34,052 nucleotides of DNA from Hawksworthiomyces lignivorus (lineage: Eukaryota; Ascomycota; Sordariomycetes; Ophiostomatales; Ophiostomataceae). Where the stretch lies: positions 1 through 34,052 of the forward strand of contig NTMA01000162.1 of assembly GCA_002917075.1 (NCBI GenBank), given 5' to 3'. Shown here piece after piece: positions 1 to 9,900 of this stretch. The notes beneath the pieces were generated by a model that was not told where the DNA came from, did no database searches, and was given only the letters and a program-made list of their open reading frames with translations. Every line of letters starts with the position of its first letter. Position 1 is the first letter of the stretch. The position numbers were made by a program, and so were the translations under genes.

Positions 1-1193
1 CAGTGCGTTATATACAGTAAATGAGTGTAATTCACACAGTGCCCAACTCAACACATGGTCATGGCAAGGCCTGGGACCCTGACATAATATGAGCTACCCA
101 TTTTGTCTACAGTCTTGCTTGTGGCTGAGCCTAAGCCACTCTGGACCCTGTGCACGTGACAGAGTGAGCTTGTCCCATGTGGTTCGACTGCCTGGAGGCT
201 CTCACCATCAAAAGGCTCCCAGCAATCACCGAATCCCTACCTTCCACTAGTATATGTATTCAACATCCATCTAAGCCTTATATCCACTGACAGCTCGATA
301 TCGATATCAATATCGGCAAAGGAAAATGGCCAGCCAAAATGATATTTATGCGAGTTGAGATAGGCCTATTTAAAATTTCCTTACTTCGCCTGAAACAATG
401 CCTAGTACAAAGATTAGACCTGCTAGAAACGGCGCTAGACACGCAGGACCCCGCTAAACTTCTGCCACACCTGTGGCTTACCGCTTGAGCCGCTGAAGAA
501 TATTTGGCGTCCAAAATGGGATCTTTGGGGCACAGAAAGGATACTTCTCATATGTCGGCACCAGCGTAATATCCTAATTTGCCATATAATAGTATTGAAG
601 ATAAAAGCAGCTTGACCTCAAGACCGCTAATCTCTCAATACAACAGTAGATTCTGCCTCGACGAATGCGTTATTAATCAGTAATTGAACAGGCCATATCT
701 CACATGACCACATTGCAACAACAGTCTGCGACCCTAAAGAACGCCCGAAACTTTACGCCTATCGCAGCCATTGCTTCGTACGATTCAATAATCCAAAAAC
801 GGGTGCGGCTCAAAAAGCTAAAGAATTTGCCCTGCCAATTGAAGTCGCCTATTTGTCAATCGGGCGTTCGACAAGATTTGTCTTCATTTTATTTCGACTG
901 TACTTTTGCACTCCCTGGTCTAATTCGAAGGGCAGCAAATGGTGCGGCCCACTGGTCTACGTTCATTTTCAGCAATACAGCGGGCAGCTTGGTATTAACT
1001 GTCATCCATAATGCCTCTACACTAAAGAAAAGACATTATTGAGTACGCCCATACGTGACTTTGTCAATTTCAACCAAGGTCACTTAAGCTACACACATGA
1101 AGTCATGTCGGAAAAAAGGCTTCTTCATCATTGGTTATCCAAAACTTTAATCATCCGCTTCTTGATCAATTTTATTTAAAACAGTTGTTAAAT
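1..1193. other. Gene-poor stretch, no supported gene
   Basis: I see no convincing gene here. A 112-codon frame at 704-1042 (plus) starts with ATG, but it has no recognisable motif and no splice context. The sequence is mixed composition with AT-rich patches. It may hold the 3' flank of the SUR7-like locus that follows on the minus strand. Confidence 0.5.
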
Positions 1194-2307
1194 TCAAGCC
1201 TGATATCCAATCGAGTTGTCATTCCCATATGTGGTACTGTCATATCCATACGTGTAATCCGTTGTTACGTACGTCGTGGTGGTGGTATATTCCTCTTGAC
1301 GGGTACCACTGCCTCCTCCACCTCCAGCCGCGCATGCTGCAATTACGGCAAGGAATAGCAAGGCCAAAAAGACCATTATCAAAACAATCACAGCCGTCCA
1401 GGCTGCCGTAAGCGGAGTCAAAACCAGAATAGCGACCGTATAACAAGCCCAGACACCGAAGCCGGGGCCAAACTTCAAGAAAGCGGGCAGGTCGATATCA
1501 GAACCCAAGAAATTTGAAGTGCCAAATCTCCACATGCATACTTGTTTCCAGAATATTGTATTTCCCACTGCCCAAGCGCCGATGGTCCCCCTCCGAGGAT
1601 AATAAAGGTTATTACGTGTAGCCATACTTTGTGTGGGGTCAGGCAAATAGCAACTGTTGCCAGGACGGCGCACACTATGCTAACCACAAGAAGAGCCGCG
1701 CATGCCGTAGCCATAGATGCAAAGAGCGGCTCGCCGTCGGCCGCTGCCAAGGTGTCGGGGAGAGTAGTGTTAGTCTCCGTCGCGAATGCGGTTAATATGA
1801 CTTTAGGAATGTTCCAAGACGCCGGAAAGGATCGTTCGCACTGAATGCCAGTAACATTGGAGCTGGTGCATATGCCAATTGTTGGAACGCGCCATTGCGG
1901 CTAGATAAAATCTCTTAAAAGCAAAAAAAGTACACGATATAGATTGCACATACCACTGATGCCGAAGTAAAACGTATCTGGAAAGGCTGTCAAGTTTGCA
2001 CCAAGGTAGTCAATAGTCGTATTGAAGTCCGTAAGCGAGAAAAAGTCATTCATAAATATTTCCCTGTCGACGGCATAGATGTACAAGTCCTTCGTTTGAG
2101 GCGAATAGCAACTGAACATCAGTGCCAACCCGAGAGCGAGGGAAGCTGTATCATTCGGAGAGTCAGCTTTCTGTGACTTGACACTTTAAAGAAGACACAT
2201 TTAGGAGATGAATCACATATGTAGACAGCCAAATGCCAATAGCGAAGGAACATAAAGTCGATTTTGGCAAGGCTTTTCAGCGACTCAATCGGACTCAAGC
2301 TCACCAT
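1194..2307 (-). pseudogene. SUR7/PalI-like four-TM membrane protein, apparently broken
   Basis: Read on the minus strand, the pieces give a hydrophobic start (SLALGLALMF, near 2135), an extracellular loop ending near 1962, more loop after an intron (PQWRVPTIGIC, near 1896), and three further membrane segments between about 1720 and 1330. A polar Tyr/Thr-rich tail ends at 1194. This four-segment layout with a large first loop resembles fungal SUR7/PalI-type cortical membrane proteins; the assignment is tentative. Three things are wrong. No ATG joins cleanly to the first segment. The GTATGT donor at about 1951 leaves phase 1, whereas the only usable acceptor (TAG near 1900) needs phase 0. At the C5 run 1587-1591 the frame slips by one base in the middle of the third segment, too abruptly for an intron. 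Either this is a decayed gene or the assembly has indels at homopolymers. Confidence 0.5.
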
Positions 2308-2426
2308 GATGGGCTTGAGAAGTCGGTTCTAGTTCCTGTGAATAGGACGGATCAAACAAAGAGCAAGCAGGTTGCCGTGAGGCTTATCTTGGCAGCATGA
2401 ACAAGCTTTTTATAAATTCCTTATAA

Positions 2427-2792
2427 AGGCAACCCAGGACACCAGAGTTCCTCGCCCAGCCTATCTCTACGGACGCTCTTGTCAGCAGTCTCGGAATTGT
2501 CGAGCGCTACCTAAGTCGGGAATACGACAGAGGCATCCGGGTCACTGAAATTAAAATGGGCGTGGACGTTGTGCTAGGGATGAGCATGTTCCTAATTTAT
2601 ACGTTCCGGGACCAGCTGAGGCTTGTTTACAGCTTCAACAGTGGCTACGAAGAGCCAGATAATATTGAAAAATACCTGGAAGAAGTAAGAGACATTCTTG
2701 TGGGTGAGTTGTTGGGCACCCAGTGACCGTAGGCTATGTCCGAGTTCCTCTACTATGCCACAGCAATAAAGGGACGGAAATATTCCAAATGA
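2427..2792 (+). CDS. Unrecognised coding fragment with one predicted intron
   Basis: An open frame follows the stop at 2424-2426 and runs to a GTGAGT donor at 2704. An acceptor (CACAG) at 2763 gives a 60-nt intron in matching phase 1, and the second exon ends at TGA 2790-2792. The first ATG in frame is at 2556, but the sequence upstream of it also reads like protein (for example SLGIVERYLSREYDRGIRV), so the true 5' end may be an earlier exon that is lost or that I cannot find. The product would be hydrophilic and helical. I recognise no family. It lies head to head with the broken SUR7-like locus and may be a remnant too. Confidence 0.3.
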
Positions 2793-3897
2793 TACTGGGA
2801 GCCTATGCAAGACAACCCGCCCCCCGTCCCTTAAAAAATGATTCCGTAGAAATATTAACAGTGTTTGTATGTTGCTTAATGTTGTACCTGACCTTGAAAC
2901 CAACGTAGGCACTAGTTCTAAGCACGTCTGAAAAAGAAAATTACAAAAAAGTAGCTAGCATATAGAGACATACCAGCCATTTTTATATACTAGCCACTTT
3001 TTGTGCAAGTAGGTGATGTCCGAGTTCTAAAGTGGTTGGTGACTTCACAGCGATCTCATGCCAAAGGTTATATAAAATAACCTCGCTATATAGGCAGTAG
3101 ACAGTCTTCATAAACCTGACATGGAATCCCGTCTGGTATTGCTCAAGCCAGAACCAGTGATGCTATTCTTGGCCGGCTCCGTGTCCTCCATCGCTACAAT
3201 CATGATATTGTTGAGTTGCCCGACGCCGAACATTATGCCAAGAGAGGGCCTTCCAGGAAGTGACTTGCAAATACCATAACACGAGAACAAAAGCCTGAAA
3301 GTCATTGATAAGTCTCTTGGATATACTCGCGAGTTCCCGTCGGGGCGTTCTGTATTTTGTTCTTTAATACTCTCTATTATAATTCTGTGTCAGTGAAGAA
3401 ATAAAGCTCTATTGGCTCTCGGAATAAAGTAGATTAAAAAAAAAAAAAAAAAAAAAGAGATAAACCTGTGCCACAGTAAAAACTGATAAGATACGTTTTC
3501 AATTAATGTATAGAAGACTAAGAAATCCTGTCTGCTATAATTTCGGTTTAAGAGAGAAATTTATTTATGATATTACTGTTATTTGAAGGCTGCCACCGCC
3601 AAATATCAAGGACCTGCTATGAAAAAATCGCAGAAATGTCTGGAAACATGAAGTCTCGGCAGGCGCGGGGCAAGGATTGACCTCATTGGGTCGGTACTGT
3701 CCGGAATTTCAGAAAAGAAAGAATGTGGTTACGCGAGGCTGTGCGAGTAGTGAGGACATTCTCACCTTCAATCAATCTCACTAGAGCCAAAGACCGTAGA
3801 GCTTCAATCGATCTGACTTGAAAGATAGCATCCACCTCTAGACTCTAAGCCGTGACTCTCTCTCATCTCGACCAGTCCGACTACCCAGAACGGAACG
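2793..3897. other. Intergenic region with a small ORF and a poly(A) tract
   Basis: No supported gene. A 52-codon ATG frame at 3121-3279 (plus) encodes a short hydrophobic stretch (MLFLAGSVSSIATIMILLSC), but nothing else supports it. AATAAA-like hexamers occur near 3400 and 3423, just before the poly(A) tract. The 3' part (3560-3897) is the upstream region of the HET gene. Confidence 0.5.
3436..3456 (+). repeat. Poly(A) tract of 21 bases
   Basis: An uninterrupted run of A follows two AATAAA-like hexamers within 40 bases. That arrangement is what a retroposed transcript tail looks like, but a simple homopolymer expansion is equally possible. I found no obvious flanking target-site duplication. 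Confidence 0.9.
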
Positions 3898-6033
3898 ATG
3901 ACATCGATTCCACGCAGCTCAACGAAGCCCAATGCCCGTCACCCGACTGTCCCACTCCTGCTCGACATCCAGAAGACCAAAATGCCACAGGGGAAACTAC
4001 TCCGCTTCATCGAGAACCTCGAATGTCTATATCTAGAGGAGTCTCTCGCGCAGAGCCAGTATCGGCATGGCGAAGGTTCTCTATCTGCTGGGCCTACGCC
4101 ATTGTCTCGGTGCTCGATGAATGCCTTTGAGGAGAGAAACTTCGTCGCCTTGTCGTACACATGGCTTCCAAGCCGGCACGAAGACCAATGCAGTCAAAAC
4201 TATCAAGTCCAGGATAGCAACATGCTAGATTTTAAGCCGTCGCCGGTCCGTGATTGTGTCTTTGACCGCATCACTGCGTATATGCGGCACAGCAAGTTGC
4301 ACTTGCTATGGATTGATCGACACTCTGTTGAGCAGCGGGAATGCAGAAAGAAGCAAGAGGCAATCCACACGATGGATTTAGTCTACAAACTTTGTAAGCA
4401 TCCTGTCGCGCTGCTTGGCAGGCCGATCACTCGGAGACATGAATTGGAACTCTTGGCCATGGTTCTCCAAGAGCAGTTCCGACTGTCAGATCCAGCGGAT
4501 CGCCACAACGCTGGCTCTGCTCTATTGCTGCTACACGAGATAACGACAGACGACTGGTGGACCAGGGCGTGGCCATTCCAGGAGAACTACCGTGCAGGGA
4601 TAAAAATGACCTTATTGATGTGGCATACATGCACGCCGGAGGTGCAGAAAAAGTATGGCCGCCTCTTCGGAGACGTGCCGGGTGAGCTGTGCATCAACTC
4701 CGTGGACTTCTCGTCCAAGGCAACCAAGCTATGCCTCGCACTTGGACGCGACCTAACGACGAAGGAAAGCAAAGCAAAAGAGCATGTGCTCCGTACGGTG
4801 GGAAAGTACACAATGACGCTGCCGAGATCGCACCCTATGTTTCCAGCCGTCGTTCGTGACATTGAGAAGAGACTCGCTTCCAATGATTCGGACCGCCTCG
4901 CCATCGTCGCTAATTGCTGCCAGTACCCAATTCGTCTGGATGACATGAAGCTAAAACGAAAGGGTTACGATATTAATCTCTCCATGCTAACAATGTGTCT
5001 GCTCAACGGTGAGATTCTCCACAATGGTATAACTAGAGGACCGCGTCCGCCGCCGCCAGTGATCATGTCCGAATTCCTGGACACAAACTTCTTCCATGAA
5101 TTTTGTCCCCCTGAAGATGAACTTGCCCTGACCTTTAACAAGAGTTGTCGATTTGTCGACGTGAAGCTTACACCATGCGGTGTTAGGACCAAAGGGCATC
5201 TCTGGAAGCTCGATAGAATGATCCGGACGGCAGGCTTCCCCAGCGAGTTGCCGTTGGCACAAGAACCGCGAGGCAGCCTCACACCACGCCAGCACTGGCT
5301 CCTTGGCCACTTGGTAGACGAACTGGAGTCCCGTTTCTATGGTACTCTTGCCAGAAAAGTCAAAAAATACCTCCTGGAATCTCAAGACTATGACGATAGT
5401 CAATACCAGAGCATGAATTTTACAAGGAGATATATGCAGATGATGGCTGTGGAGCTGGCCACCGCGATTGATAAAGGGAAGACATTACGGCTGGGATGTC
5501 TTTGGAGCGATGCGAAAGAAAAAGAGCCATACCCGAAGGAAAAAGAGTCATACCGTGCCATTTTCATCTGGGATGGCGACGGCCTTGAGGACAGAGACGC
5601 CTCGTGTACAGAGAACGAGGCAGGCTACGAGGCGGATGATATGGGCAGTCTCGAGAGCGTCGGTGACGAGAGCGGGTTTCAGCGAAAGGCCCCGCCAGCA
5701 TTCGTCTTCACAGCGTCACGGCAAATGGATGCAGGTTCCCGTCAGTACGACGCTAATGATCTAGATCGACATGTGTCCCTCGAGGTTGAGTATTCGCGCT
5801 TTTGCTCCAGAGAGAGTGATCCACAGTTGCATATCAAGCGCTGGCTTCCTGGGTTGTGTTTTTTTGAGGGTTGTTGTACGGTGTGTGTGGTCTTTCCGTG
5901 GCCCCCTGGTGAGACGGCGCGGAGGACCGTCGATGGCTTCTGGGGGGGGAGGCTTGCACACCGTTCGGCTTGGTCCACTAAGCCGAGAAAGTACCGGAAG
6001 CGGTGGATGAAGCACTACGGTAAACGGCTTTAA
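3898..6033 (+). CDS. HET-domain (heterokaryon incompatibility) protein
   Basis: A single-exon gene of 711 residues from the first in-frame ATG. Hallmarks of the HET domain are visible: FVALSYTW at residues 82-89, LLWID at 136-140 followed by SVEQ and the charged KKQEAIHTMDLVYKLC stretch (151-166), and DDWWTRAWPFQE at 218-229. HET domains act in fungal allorecognition: when triggered by a genetically different partner they cause cell death of the fused hyphae. The region after the domain (about 240-640) is predicted to be soluble and includes RFVDVKLTPCGVRTKGHLWKLD-type sequence seen in large HET proteins. An acidic, low-complexity stretch lies near 570-600 and a Cys- and Trp-containing, basic tail ends the protein. 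The frame is uninterrupted, so the gene looks functional. What it recognises cannot be told from sequence. The start is supported because the alignable part begins soon after it. Confidence 0.9.
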   Translation: MTSIPRSSTKPNARHPTVPLLLDIQKTKMPQGKLLRFIENLECLYLEESLAQSQYRHGEGSLSAGPTPLSRCSMNAFEERNFVALSYTWLPSRHEDQCSQNYQVQDSNMLDFKPSPVRDCVFDRITAYMRHSKLHLLWIDRHSVEQRECRKKQEAIHTMDLVYKLCKHPVALLGRPITRRHELELLAMVLQEQFRLSDPADRHNAGSALLLLHEITTDDWWTRAWPFQENYRAGIKMTLLMWHTCTPEVQKKYGRLFGDVPGELCINSVDFSSKATKLCLALGRDLTTKESKAKEHVLRTVGKYTMTLPRSHPMFPAVVRDIEKRLASNDSDRLAIVANCCQYPIRLDDMKLKRKGYDINLSMLTMCLLNGEILHNGITRGPRPPPPVIMSEFLDTNFFHEFCPPEDELALTFNKSCRFVDVKLTPCGVRTKGHLWKLDRMIRTAGFPSELPLAQEPRGSLTPRQHWLLGHLVDELESRFYGTLARKVKKYLLESQDYDDSQYQSMNFTRRYMQMMAVELATAIDKGKTLRLGCLWSDAKEKEPYPKEKESYRAIFIWDGDGLEDRDASCTENEAGYEADDMGSLESVGDESGFQRKAPPAFVFTASRQMDAGSRQYDANDLDRHVSLEVEYSRFCSRESDPQLHIKRWLPGLCFFEGCCTVCVVFPWPPGETARRTVDGFWGGRLAHRSAWSTKPRKYRKRWMKHYGKRL

Positions 6034-6969
6034 TTCCAGCAGAGGCTGTAAGATGAAGTGGCTATCATACCGCAGAGGGATGACAATCAACAATGACGGT
6101 GAAGAGGGAAAGCAGTTTTTTTTTTTTTCTTGTCTAATTCCGAACACTAAAGGACACTACTTCTGTAACTACAAAAAGTGTAGATACAAACGCGTTTCAA
6201 TTATGAGAAGACGCACTGGTGCTTCAAGTGTCCAAAATTTAGCACTAATGAGTGCATGAGAATATGAGGGTTGATCCACATGTAGTATCGCCATCATGAA
6301 CACGTATTCACCGCGTGAGTAGGCGAGAAGGCATCGCCTCTGCAGGATCGCCGACTGTGCAATTGGGTCCTGTATGATGGTCAGGAAGACGAGAAATAAT
6401 ATGACAGGCGCGGCAAGTGGCTTGGATCTGGTCCTGGCAGCAGTTTAAGACGCGCATCTACTAAGGGGATCTCTCGACTAATATGGACTGCTGTGGCTGT
6501 GCAGACTCGTCAGCTGGGTCCGCCATGCTTTTTTTTGGTGCAGTCGTCAATATGCCTTCAGAATCACATGACTTTCTTCTTGTTTTCCTATGTTTTACGC
6601 AGTTCTTTATGTGGGGGGAACTTCAGCTCACAGCAGTACCCCTTATTTTCGGCCCCGCGTGAAACAAGGCTCTGTGGCTCAACCTTTCATTTTCGCAATG
6701 TCATAAGACGAGACGATCGAAATCGTATTAGCCTTAGTTTTAATATAATGCGCTTTAGCTTTGCAATTTCTCAACGGCTTCTTTTCTTCAATGTTCTAAT
6801 AACTTCACGCTCACCGTGGTCGACTTCGTGTGTTGGCGGAGGCTAGTCCCGGCAGCTAGAACATGCCTAGCTACGACAAGACAGGCTGTTCAAATCGAGA
6901 CATACCTTAACTCTATTCCATTATCTGGTCTCCGCATCTAGCAAACACTGAAATATTTATCGCGAAGAG
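6034..6969. other. Intergenic region, no supported gene
   Basis: About 0.9 kb between the HET gene and the NLR gene. It holds a 13-T run at about 6117-6129 shortly after the HET stop. A 117-codon frame at 6493-6846 has no recognisable features. The last part is the presumed promoter of the NLR gene. Confidence 0.5.
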
Positions 6970-9900
6970 ATGCGAAATCGTATCCTAGATACCGGCATAT
7001 CCGTTGCCTATGAGCCAGACACCAGCTCTTCGGTTGTTGAGTGAATACCCTATAGCTAGAACAAATGGTAGACCGCTAGAAACTGATATGAAGTGCCCAG
7101 CATTGTAATCGTTCATGGTCTGCAGGGGCACCCGTATAAGACATGGGCCTGTACAAAGCCTTCCCATGCACCGGTAGTGCCGCCGCCCGATGGGGCAACG
7201 CCACCGGCAGCCAGCAAGCCCCACCACAAATCCACCATCCGTAGTGTGGTTCGGCGACTCAAAAACCAGGTATCGAAGGCTGAGACGGAAAGCCTCCCCG
7301 ATCTGCGCGTGGAAGCCAGGGACGTCACATCTTCAACTGTGTTCTGGCCTGCCGACCTGCTTCCCGAGGAGTGTCCAAATTCACGCATTCTCATGTACGG
7401 CTATGATACCAAAGTCACAAAGTTCATGGCCGGCGCAGCAAATAAGAGCTCTGTCCTCTCTCACAGCAAGGACCTTCTATTTGCTCTTAGCAGAGCAAGA
7501 ACCCTCGACTGCCCCCTGATATTTGTCGCTCATAGCCTTGGTGGGATCGTTGTTAAGGAGGTAGGTCTGTCTTCCTTACAGAAGCTGCAGCGTCTTTCCT
7601 AATGCAGCAGTCCAGATGCTTGCGAGGTCATCGATCTCCACAGATCCAGAACTGCAAAATATTGTCAACTCTACCGCGGCAGTTGTATTTCTCGGGACAC
7701 CGCATCGAGGCAGTCCAGACCTTGCAGCGTTTGGGGAGTGGGCAAGATCCGCGGTGAGCGCCATGGGTATGGACAGCTCGTCGGCCATTCTAGACGCTCT
7801 GGGCATGAAAACCACAGACCTGGAACGAGCGCAGGAGACATTCTCTGGGCTCTGGCAGAAATATGACTTCCGGGTGAAGACCTTCCAAGAAGGCCTTGGC
7901 CTGACAGGAGTTAGCCTCGGTGTGCTTGGGAACAAGGTCGTCCCCGACTATTCTTCGATAATCGGAGACCATCGCGAAAAAGCCGAAACTCTTCAAGCGA
8001 ATCACATGGATATGTGCCGATTTACAGGATCAGACGACCCCAATTATGGCAGAGTTGCTGGCGAACTCCGTTCGATCTACCGCTCAATCCTCGACGTATA
8101 TACGCAAAACCTCCACCGTAGCCGCCGTTTGCAGAGACACAAATCGAATTCTACTACGACCTCCTCTTCAAAGGGAGTAAAATCTGTTGGTGATAAGCTA
8201 AGTGACGCCGAGAAGGCATGTATTCTGTCGTTGTTTTTCCCAAGCATGAACACTCGTCGGTTATGCCTTGAGAAGCCAGCTGAGCAGACTTGTCTTTGGC
8301 TGTTTGAGCACCAGACATATACTGATTGGATCAATGGGCGAAACCGCGATAAACATTATGGCCTTCTTTGGTTAAAGGGGAACCCAGGCGCAGGAAAATC
8401 GATCTTGATGAAGGAGGCCTTCCGCAGAGCGTCAGCAGAGCAGGAGAAGCTCGACTGTCATACTGCTGCTTTTTTCTTCAACGCCAAAGGAGATGAGCTA
8501 CAGCATTCGCCGCTTGGTCTTTTTCGGTCTCTCCTGTATCAACTTCTGCCAAGATGCCGAGATCATCTCCAACAGCTAGCCAAAGTCTGGAATGAGAAAT
8601 TCCCGAAAGGGCTAGCAGACGAAGTAAATAGCCCATTTTGGGAAGAAGCAGAACTCAGGTCCTTCTTTCAGTCGATAATCCCACATCTGTCCGCTACAAA
8701 AGTGCGTATTTTCATTGATGCTCTCGATGAATGCGACTCACAGCACATACGATCTCAAGCCTATTTCTGGCGGGAAATCACCAAGATGGCGTACCGTTCA
8801 GGGGTACACCTGAATGTCTGCCTCTCCAGCAGACATTTCCCGACTGTCACTGTCAGCGACTGCCCGGAAATAATAGTCGAACAGTGTAATAGTCACGATA
8901 TCGCGACCTATGTCGAGCAGAGGTTTAAGCTCGGAATTGCGGCTGCGGAACCAGACTGGCGGCAATTGAGTGACAAAGTCCTGGGTAAATCTGCCGGAGT
9001 TTTTCTTTGGGTGGTGTTAGTAGTTGATGATGTGCTCCAAAAGTGGGACGAGGGGAAAGATTTGGAGTATTTGCTGAGGCAGCTTGACACCGTTCCTGAG
9101 GCGCTGGGGACCCTGTTCTCTCAGATGTTCACGTCTCTGGACGCGGACGCAAGACAGTTAACTGTTCGGCTATTCCAGTGGGCTATTCTGGCTGTCAAGC
9201 CCCTTCGTCTTTATGAGTGGCACCAAATATTGGCCTTTATTAGGCAGCCTCCACCGTCGTCTCTCCATCAATGGCGGAAGTCGGATTACGCCACAAAGGA
9301 TGATAACCAACTTGAGAAGCAAATCAGAGGCATTTCAAAAGGCCTAGTCGAGGTGAAGAACATTGCGGATGAGGTGCATGATAGCGGTATCGAAATGATG
9401 TCTGTATACGCTGGAGCAGGATCCTTAAACCTGGAACATGGCGAGACCCGCGTTGTTCAGGTCATGCACGAATCTGTACGAGAATTTTTCTTCCAGAGCG
9501 AGATATTTTCTGCTCTGGACCCGAATCTCAAGTCGAATCCCATCGGCAATGGACACATTTCGATAATGACCACATGTCTGGACTACCTATTTATCAAGGA
9601 GTTGGACGCACTCGTCCAGGCGCGGACCCAAGCAGAGAGACGCGAAAAGGACCAGCCAGAGATGAAAGAATTCTCATATGTTGGATCTCATATCTCACAT
9701 CGCCCTTCAACTCCATCTCCTCTTGAGACACCTGCGGAACATTTGTTGACAGACCACAAAATCAGTGGAGATAATCCGGCTGAAGCCTCGCGACTCGATG
9801 CAGAGTCGTATAACCTAGCCAGCCCGTTAGCAAACAACAAGCGAACGGGGGAAAGCACTAAAAACCTTTCGCTGTTTAATATGCTCAAAGAATCGTCTGA

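Noticed and set aside
704..1042. A 112-codon ATG frame
   Set aside because: No motif, no splice or codon signal, and amino-acid composition typical of random sequence.
6493..6846. A 117-codon frame upstream of the NLR gene
   Set aside because: Low-complexity Phe/Ser-rich translation with no recognisable domain.
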